Origin: CAZNMF01 sp035547155
GTDB lineage: Bacteria > Acidobacteriota > Vicinamibacteria > Vicinamibacterales > SCN-69-37
Assembly (NCBI GenBank): GCA_035547155.1
Contig: DASZVJ010000263.1
Span: 1-5,611 of the forward strand
Direction: 5' to 3'
Length of the DNA: 5,611 nt
Position numbers and translations under genes: made by a program. The notes beneath the pieces are model-generated. The model was not told the origin of the DNA. It searched no databases and worked only from the letters and a program-made list of their open reading frames with translations. Positions 1 through 5,611 of this stretch are shown here, piece after piece. Within the stretch, counting starts at the first letter, position 1; the number at the start of each line of letters is the position of its first letter.

Positions 1-252
1 CGGGCCCGAGATGTAGATCATGTCGAGGTCGTAGGCCGTGATCGCACGATTGAGATGCGTGTAGATGAAATTCTGGCCCGGGCTCGTGCCCCAGTGGCCG
101 AGCAGCCGCGGCTTGATGTGCGACGGCTGCAGCGGCTCGCGCAGGAGGGGATTGCCCAGCAGATAGATCTGGCCGACGGTCAGATAGTTCGACGCCCGCC
201 AATACGCGTCGAGCGCGCGGAGCGAATCAGGGAGTGGAGACGTCTGAGACAT
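1..252 (-). CDS. xfp: Phosphoketolase (Xfp), N-terminal part; gene runs off the left edge
   Basis: The 84 visible codons begin MSQTSPLPDSLRALDAYW and match the N-terminus of xylulose-5-phosphate/fructose-6-phosphate phosphoketolase. Family landmarks seen are the YW..SNYLTVGQIYLL segment (residues 17-32), NPLLREPL (34-41), HIKPRLLGHWGTSPG (45-59, with the active-site-region His53) and YDLDMIYISGP (74-84), which leads into the family's GPGHGG motif just outside the window. The enzyme is cytosolic and thiamine-diphosphate dependent. It splits ketose phosphates with inorganic phosphate to give acetyl phosphate plus glyceraldehyde-3-P or erythrose-4-P. The usual length is about 790-820 residues, so roughly nine tenths is missing because of the window edge; no damage is seen. 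The ATG is chosen because it follows a good Shine-Dalgarno and gives the usual short leader before the first conserved block. The start lies inside the 3' end of ackA, which implies co-transcription and probably translational coupling. Substrate preference cannot be judged from this fragment. Confidence 0.93.
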   Translation of the reverse strand, partial: MSQTSPLPDSLRALDAYWRASNYLTVGQIYLLGNPLLREPLQPSHIKPRLLGHWGTSPGQNFIYTHLNRAITAYDLDMIYISGP

Positions 253-1447
253 GTCGATCCTTTTTCGTGAGCAGCGCGATCGTCTCGCGCGCCATCATCA
301 GTGCTTCGTCAGTCGGGATCACGCGCACCGTCACGCGCGACGAAGCCGTCGAGATCACCGGTGCGTTCGCGTCGTTCGCTGCCGTGTTGATCGTCACACC
401 GAGGAAATCGAGTCCCTCGCAGGCACGCCGACGAATCGCCGGCGCGTGCTCCCCGACGCCGGCCGTGAAGACGATCGTGTCCAGCCCGCCGAGCGTCGCG
501 CTGAACGCGCCGATCCATTGGCGCACCCGCGCGCAGAAGATGTCGACCGCCAGCCTCGCGCGCGGATCGGCGGATTCGCGCGCGAGCAGCTCTTGCATGT
601 CGCTCGTGCCGCCGGAGATTGCCGCGAGCCCCGACCGCTGGGTCAGCCACTCGTCGAGCTGATCGATCGTCAGGCCGTGTTGTCGCGCGAGATAGACGAC
701 GACGCCGGGATCGAGATCGCCGGCGCGCGTGCTCATCGTCAGCCCGCCGGTGGGCGTCAGGCCCATCGTCGTATCGACGCATCGGCCGTCGCGCACCGCG
801 GCCATGCTCGCGCCGTTGCCGAGATGCGCGAGAATCAGCCGCCCACGCGCGGCGTCGCGGCCGGCGATCGAGTCGAGCGCGGAGACGAGATAGGCGAACG
901 AGAGGCCGTGGAACCCGTATCGTCGAAGCCCGGGCGTTGCCGGCACGGGCATGGTGAAGCTGACGCGTGGCAGCGTGCGATGAAAAGCCGTATCGAAGCA
1001 CGCGACGTGCGGCGTGTCAGGCTTCGCGCGTGCAAAGGCGTCGATCAGGGCGATCTCGTCAGGCAGATGGTTCGGCGCGAGCGGCACGAGCGCACGGAGA
1101 TCGTCGACGACGTCCGGCGAGAGTCGCGTCGCCTTTTGAAATCGCTCGCCGCCGTGAACGACGCGATGCGCGATCGCGGCGAGCGGCCGGCCGTCGAGTT
1201 TCGGCTCGAGCCAGGCGAGCACCTGGGCCGCGGCCGCCGCATGTGTCGGCGGCGGTCCGGCCAGCGTCACTCGCTCTTTGCGATCGGCGACGTCGGTGGT
1301 CAGCATGGCCTGCGACGAGCCGATACCGGTCAGCGCGCCGCCGAGCACGCGCGCCGGCGCACGATCGTCGTCGCACGCGAAGAGCGCGAACTTGACGCTC
1401 GACGAGCCGCCGTTGATCGTGAGCACGTGCGTGGGCGTGCGAGCCAT
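227..1447 (-). CDS. ackA: Acetate kinase, paired with phosphoketolase
   Basis: A 406-residue cytosolic enzyme of the acetate/propionate kinase (ASKHA) fold, normal family length. It catalyses acetyl-P + ADP <-> acetate + ATP, and beside phosphoketolase the ATP-forming direction is likely. Motifs in order: the phosphate-binding loop INGGSSSVKF (11-20), HRVVHGG (94-100, substrate Arg95), CFDTAFH (150-156, Asp152), YGFHGLSF (177-184, His180), AHLGNGAS (207-214, His208 and Asn211), TMSTRAGDLDP (237-247, Arg241), FTAGVGEHAP (327-336) and PTDEALMMARET (378-389, Glu381). All residues known to matter for catalysis in the Methanosarcina enzyme appear present. The FHGLSF and GEHAP variants replace the more usual FHGTSH and GENxP and suggest a distinct subfamily. 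The chosen ATG puts the INGGSSS motif at the usual distance from the N-terminus; an open frame continues upstream into the neighbouring divergent gene but shows no family similarity. No convincing Shine-Dalgarno precedes this ATG. ackA is the first gene of an apparent ackA-xfp operon, with xfp starting 26 bases before the ackA stop ends. Regulation probably acts from the short divergent gap upstream. Confidence 0.95.
   Translation of the reverse strand: MARTPTHVLTINGGSSSVKFALFACDDDRAPARVLGGALTGIGSSQAMLTTDVADRKERVTLAGPPPTHAAAAAQVLAWLEPKLDGRPLAAIAHRVVHGGERFQKATRLSPDVVDDLRALVPLAPNHLPDEIALIDAFARAKPDTPHVACFDTAFHRTLPRVSFTMPVPATPGLRRYGFHGLSFAYLVSALDSIAGRDAARGRLILAHLGNGASMAAVRDGRCVDTTMGLTPTGGLTMSTRAGDLDPGVVVYLARQHGLTIDQLDEWLTQRSGLAAISGGTSDMQELLARESADPRARLAVDIFCARVRQWIGAFSATLGGLDTIVFTAGVGEHAPAIRRRACEGLDFLGVTINTAANDANAPVISTASSRVTVRVIPTDEALMMARETIALLTKKDRHVSDVSTP
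258..265 (-). promoter_or_regulatory. Ribosome binding site of xfp inside ackA
   Basis: Read on the minus strand the sequence is AAAAAGGATCGACATG. An A-rich AAGGA lies 5 nt before the xfp ATG, within the last codons of ackA. It supports the internal overlapping start for xfp and a coupled ackA-xfp message. Confidence 0.6.
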
Positions 1448-1455
1448 CTCAGACG

Positions 1456-1461
1456 ATGATA
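1456..1461 (-). promoter_or_regulatory. Possible -10 element of ackA
   Basis: The minus-strand hexamer TATCAT matches TATAAT at four of six positions and stands out in GC-rich DNA. It ends 8 bases before the ackA ATG, so initiation about 7 nt downstream would give an almost leaderless message, consistent with the missing Shine-Dalgarno. No recognisable -35 sits 17 bp upstream (AGGCGC is found), so the call is tentative. Confidence 0.25.
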
Positions 1462-1466
1462 GAACC

Positions 1467-1482
1467 GGCGCGTGACCGCGCC
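1467..1482. repeat. Inverted repeat GGCGCG-TGAC-CGCGCC
   Basis: A perfect 6-bp inverted repeat with a 4-base spacer in the centre of the divergent gap. It could be a small operator, or a hairpin in the 5' leader of the plus-strand gene ending 12 bases before its Shine-Dalgarno. In DNA this GC-rich a 6-bp GC palindrome can occur by chance. Confidence 0.4.
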
Positions 1483-1494
1483 TCGCGATTCTCT

Positions 1495-1499
1495 GGAGG
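1495..1499 (+). promoter_or_regulatory. Shine-Dalgarno fixing a GTG start
   Basis: A full GGAGG core stands 6 nt before the GTG at 1506. It is the strongest ribosome binding site in the window and is why the GTG, rather than an ATG inside the gene, is taken as the start. Confidence 0.8.
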
Positions 1500-1505
1500 A
1501 GAGAC

Positions 1506-4223
1506 GTGCGACGACCTGAATCGCCCTCGAGTCCTGCGGCCGACGCGCCGGCTGGACGGCTGTTGCTGAAGGACGGATCGGTTGCCGGTCTCCGGCCGTC
1601 CACGCGCGACGACGCCGGCGCGCTGCGATCGTTTCTCGCGACGGTGTCGTCCGTGACTCGGCACGCCCACGATCGCAGCATGGACGCGCTGCGCGATGTG
1701 GATCGGTTGTGCGATTCGAGCGATCCTGCCCACGCGCTCACGCTCCTGGTCACGCGCGGCGTGCCGCCGGCGGAGCACGTCGTCGGCGTCGGCACGTTCG
1801 TGCGGACGAACGCGGACACCGCGGACATCGCGTTCGCCGTGGACGCGTCGCTGCGTGAGCAGGGCATCGCCACCTCGCTGCTGGAATCCTTGAGCCTCGA
1901 GGCGGCGAGGCACGGCATCCGCACGTTCCACGCGATCACGCGCGGAGACAATGCCGCGATGCTGGCCGTGTTCCGCGATTGTGGATTCGCGTCGCACGTC
2001 ACGCCCGGTGGAGACGGCGTGCAGATCGAGCTCGCGCTGTCGCCGACCGAGGCCCGTGTGCGTGCGGCGGAAACGTGGGACCGCGCGAACACGATCGCCT
2101 CGATCGCCCCGCTCCTGCGCCCGCGCGCCGTGGCGGTCGTCGGCGTGTCGCGGAGCCCGCACGGCATCGGTCGCCGGATTTTCGATGCGCTCCGCGCCGC
2201 GCATTTTCACGGACCGGTGCATCCGATCACCGTTGCCGCGGCCGAGATCGACGGCGTGCCCGCGTTCCCCTCCGTCAGCGCGGCGCCGGCGCCCGTCGAT
2301 CTCGCCGTGATCGCGGTACCGCACGATCGCGCGCGGGCGGTCGTCGACGAGTGCGCGAGCGCCGGCGTGCGCGCGCTCGTCGTGATCACCGCCGGCTTTG
2401 CGGAGGCCGGTGTCGACGGCCGGCGCGAGCAGGACGCGCTGACGGCCGCCGTGCGCGGCTACGGCATGCGCATGGTCGGACCGAACTGTCTCGGCGTGTT
2501 GAACGCCGATCCGGCCGTGTCGATGAACGCGTCGTTCTCGCCGGTCTTTCCGCCGCCGGGCCGTCTCGCGATGGCGTCGCACAGCGGCGCGGTCGGCGTC
2601 GTGATTCTGTCGCTGGGAACACGGCGGCACGTCGGCATGTCGACGTTCGTCAGTCTCGGCAATCGCAGCGATATCTCGAGCAACGACCTGCTCCAGTATT
2701 GGGAGGCCGACGCGGGCACGTCCGTGATCGCGCTGTATCTCGAGTCGTTCGGCAATCCGCGGCGCTTCGCGCGTCTGGCGCGCCGCGTCGGACGCGTCAA
2801 ACCGATCATCGCGGTCAAGTCGGGACGCAGCCGCGCCGGCTCGCGCGCCGCCGGCAGCCATACGGCCGCGCTCGTCGCGGCGGACACGGCGGTCGACGCG
2901 CTCTTCCGGCAGAGCGGCATCATTCGCGCGGATACGATCGACGAGCTCTTCGACATCGCGGCGTGCGTGACGTCGCAGCCGCTGCCGAAGGGACGCCGCG
3001 TCGCCATCCTCACGAACGCGGGCGGACCGGGCATCCTCGCGGCCGATGCGTGCGAAGCCGCTGGACTCATCGTTGTCGAGCTCGGAGAGACGACGCGCCA
3101 GGCGCTTCGGCGTTTCCTGCGCGCCGACGCGAGCGTCGGCAATCCCGTCGACATGGTGGCGTCGGCCGGACCAAACGAATATCGGCAGGCGATCGAGACA
3201 CTGCTGCGTGCGCGTGACGTCGACGCGTTGCTCGTGCTCTACACGCCCGTGGACGCGACGGCGGACAACGCCGACATCCTCGTCTCGATTCAGGACGGCG
3301 TGAAAGCCGCGCGAGCCGGCGGCGCCGTGGACACGCCCGTCGCGGCGTCTCTGATCACGATCGATGACGCCGCCGAGCTGCGCGCCGGAGACGAGCAGAT
3401 TCCGATCTACGCGTTTCCCGAGCCGGCGGCGCGTGCGCTGGCCAAAGCGGCGGCGTACGCCGAGTGGCGCGCGGCCCCGGCCGGGTGCGTCTGGGCGTTC
3501 GACGACGTCGATCTGGATGCAGTTCGTGCGATGTGCGAGGAGATCGCGACCGCTCGCGACGGAACCTGGCTGACCGATGCCGAGACGCGGCGCGTGCTCG
3601 ACGCGTGCCGTCTGCCGATCGTGCCGGCCGCGCTCGCGACGTCGCCTGACGAGGCCACGGCCGAGGCGTCGCGTCTCGGATGGCCGGTCGCGGCGAAGAT
3701 CGCGTCGCCCGGCGCGCACAAGACCGACGTCGGCGGCGTGCGTCTCGACCTGCGCACGGCCGACGATCTGCGTGTCGCATATCGTGAGTTGGTCGCGGCG
3801 GCCGCCGCGCACGGTCTGGCGATCGACGGCATCGTCATTCAACCGATGGCGCGGCCGGGCACGGAGACAATGATCGGCGTCGTGCACGATCGCCTGTTCG
3901 GTCCGCTCGTGGCGTTCGGGCTCGGCGGCACGGACGTCGAGCGGCTCGGCGACGTGCGCTTCCGCATCGCCCCGTTGACCGATCGCGACGTTGACGATCT
4001 CGTGAGCCACTCGCACGCGTCCGTTCTGCTCGCCGGCTATCGCGGGCGTCCGGCGGGTGACGCGCCGGCGCTTCGCGATTTGCTCGCGCGCGTGTCGTGG
4101 CTCGCCGACGCCATCCCCGAGATCCTGGAGCTCGATCTGAATCCAGTCATCGTCGGCGCGGCGGGCGAGGGATGCACGATCGTCGACGCGCGGATCAAAG
4201 TCGGGCGCACCGTCGCCAAATAA
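1506..4223 (+). CDS. GNAT acetyltransferase fused to ADP-forming acyl-CoA synthetase (Pat-like, GNAT at N-terminus)
   Basis: A 905-residue cytosolic fusion. Residues about 27-178 form a GNAT domain: the acetyl-CoA loop REQGIA (117-122) fits R/Q-x-x-G-x-G/A, followed by HGIRTFHAIT and MLAVFRDCGF (152-161). Residues about 198-300 are a CoA-binding Rossmann domain (VAVVGVSRSPHGIG, 208-221). About 320-690 are the succinyl-CoA-ligase-like part: VGPNCLG (324-330), ASHSGAVG (357-364), YLES (411-414, Glu413), SHTAAL (451-456) and TNAGGPGI (503-510). About 690-900 are an ATP-grasp domain with SPGAHKTDVGGV (734-745), GLGGTDVE (805-812) and ELDLNP (875-880). His452 aligns with the phosphorylated His of ADP-forming acetyl-CoA synthetases and His738 with their second, ATP-grasp His, so the synthetase may be active (acetate + CoA + ATP <-> acetyl-CoA + ADP + Pi). 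The GNAT half resembles protein lysine acetyltransferases of the Pat/PatA type, which regulate AMP-forming acetyl-CoA synthetase; GNAT-first order is the Streptomyces PatA arrangement. Asp107 stands where the usual catalytic Glu is expected. The gene is divergent from ackA-xfp. Whether it is an enzyme, a regulator or both is not settled by sequence. Confidence 0.9.
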   Translation: MRRPESPSSPAADAPAGRLLLKDGSVAGLRPSTRDDAGALRSFLATVSSVTRHAHDRSMDALRDVDRLCDSSDPAHALTLLVTRGVPPAEHVVGVGTFVRTNADTADIAFAVDASLREQGIATSLLESLSLEAARHGIRTFHAITRGDNAAMLAVFRDCGFASHVTPGGDGVQIELALSPTEARVRAAETWDRANTIASIAPLLRPRAVAVVGVSRSPHGIGRRIFDALRAAHFHGPVHPITVAAAEIDGVPAFPSVSAAPAPVDLAVIAVPHDRARAVVDECASAGVRALVVITAGFAEAGVDGRREQDALTAAVRGYGMRMVGPNCLGVLNADPAVSMNASFSPVFPPPGRLAMASHSGAVGVVILSLGTRRHVGMSTFVSLGNRSDISSNDLLQYWEADAGTSVIALYLESFGNPRRFARLARRVGRVKPIIAVKSGRSRAGSRAAGSHTAALVAADTAVDALFRQSGIIRADTIDELFDIAACVTSQPLPKGRRVAILTNAGGPGILAADACEAAGLIVVELGETTRQALRRFLRADASVGNPVDMVASAGPNEYRQAIETLLRARDVDALLVLYTPVDATADNADILVSIQDGVKAARAGGAVDTPVAASLITIDDAAELRAGDEQIPIYAFPEPAARALAKAAAYAEWRAAPAGCVWAFDDVDLDAVRAMCEEIATARDGTWLTDAETRRVLDACRLPIVPAALATSPDEATAEASRLGWPVAAKIASPGAHKTDVGGVRLDLRTADDLRVAYRELVAAAAAHGLAIDGIVIQPMARPGTETMIGVVHDRLFGPLVAFGLGGTDVERLGDVRFRIAPLTDRDVDDLVSHSHASVLLAGYRGRPAGDAPALRDLLARVSWLADAIPEILELDLNPVIVGAAGEGCTIVDARIKVGRTVAK

Positions 4224-4224
4224 A

Positions 4225-4241
4225 GGCGCGCGCCCTCGCGT

Positions 4242-4254
<13 letters not shown>
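4225..4254 (-). terminator. Probable intrinsic terminator of the response regulator gene
   Basis: A perfect 8-bp GC stem (GGCGCGCG / CGCGCGCC) with a 14-nt loop spans the regulator's stop codon and is followed on the minus strand by TTTATTT, six T in seven bases. On the plus strand no T run follows, so it would serve the regulator transcript mainly. The T run overlaps the stop codon of the convergent gene. The long loop and interrupted T run lower confidence. Confidence 0.45.
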
Positions 4255-5609
<1,355 letters not shown>

Positions 5610-5611
5610 GG

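Larger units (their letters stand above)
1448..1505. promoter_or_regulatory. Divergent promoter region between ackA-xfp and the GNAT-synthetase gene
   Basis: This 58-bp gap must hold any local promoters for both divergent units, unless they lie inside coding sequence. It contains a TATCAT -10-like hexamer on the minus strand, a GC palindrome at its centre and the Shine-Dalgarno of the plus-strand gene. No good -35 box and no sigma-54 GG-N10-GC element is visible on either strand. The two promoters would be crowded enough to share control, but this is inference from spacing. Confidence 0.5.

Noticed and set aside
1168..1175. GCGATCGC octamer resembling the cyanobacterial HIP1 repeat
   Set aside because: The full octamer was noticed only here, inside ackA. 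GATC/CGATCG-rich words are scattered through the window as expected from codon bias (GCG, ATC, GAT), with no regular spacing.
251..1459. A 402-codon plus-strand open frame across ackA
   Set aside because: Very Arg-rich with no recognisable motif, and wholly opposite a clear acetate kinase gene.
1448..1505. Sigma-54 promoter for ackA-xfp or the fusion gene as a target of the nearby regulator
   Set aside because: No GG-N10-GC element resembling TGGCAC-N5-TTGC was found on either strand of the gap.
1448..2167. Upstream extension of the acetate kinase frame by about 240 codons on the minus strand
   Set aside because: The extra residues are low-complexity Ser/Arg/Ala sequence without family similarity and lie antisense to the GNAT-synthetase gene. 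The kinase motif sits at its normal distance from the ATG at 1447.
1449..4016. An 855-codon open frame on the minus strand, opposite the GNAT-synthetase gene
   Set aside because: Its Arg/Asp/His-rich composition is typical of an antisense shadow in GC-rich DNA. It shows no domain motif, while the plus strand encodes a continuous, well-conserved multidomain protein.

Overview
The window is strongly GC-rich bacterial chromosome (about two thirds G+C by eye, not counted) with heavy G/C bias at third codon positions. It is densely packed with three complete genes and one partial one. A sigma-54-dependent response regulator implies a host that encodes RpoN. Phosphoketolase, acetate kinase and a GNAT/ADP-forming acyl-CoA synthetase fusion in such GC-rich DNA would fit a free-living or soil bacterium, for example a GC-rich Acidobacteriota lineage, a myxobacterium-like group or a proteobacterium. 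This taxonomic guess is weak. No RNA genes, CRISPR arrays, insertion sequences or phage genes are visible.

Layout: on the minus strand, ackA (acetate kinase, start 1447, stop 227) runs into xfp (phosphoketolase, start 252), overlapping it by 26 bases. Only the first 84 codons of xfp are in the window; it leaves at position 1. A 58-bp divergent gap (1448-1505) carries a small GC palindrome and separates ackA from a plus-strand gene (1506-4223). That gene encodes a 905-residue fusion of an N-terminal GNAT acetyltransferase with a complete single-chain ADP-forming acyl-CoA synthetase. It converges, with an 18-bp gap, on a minus-strand NtrC-family response regulator (4242-5609), whose start lies 2 bases from the window edge. 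A hairpin followed by a T-rich run overlaps the end of the regulator and probably terminates its transcript.

How the genes may work together: phosphoketolase cleaves xylulose-5-P and/or fructose-6-P to acetyl phosphate, and acetate kinase converts that to acetate plus ATP. The fusion protein has the residues to interconvert acetate, CoA and ATP with acetyl-CoA, ADP and Pi, and a GNAT domain that could acetylate protein lysines. Together they form a coherent acetyl-P / acetate / acetyl-CoA node. The link to the response regulator is positional only. Nothing here is clearly a new system. The most interesting element is the fusion gene, which keeps both synthetase histidines but has Asp where the GNAT catalytic Glu is usual, placed back to back with the acetyl-P-producing pair.
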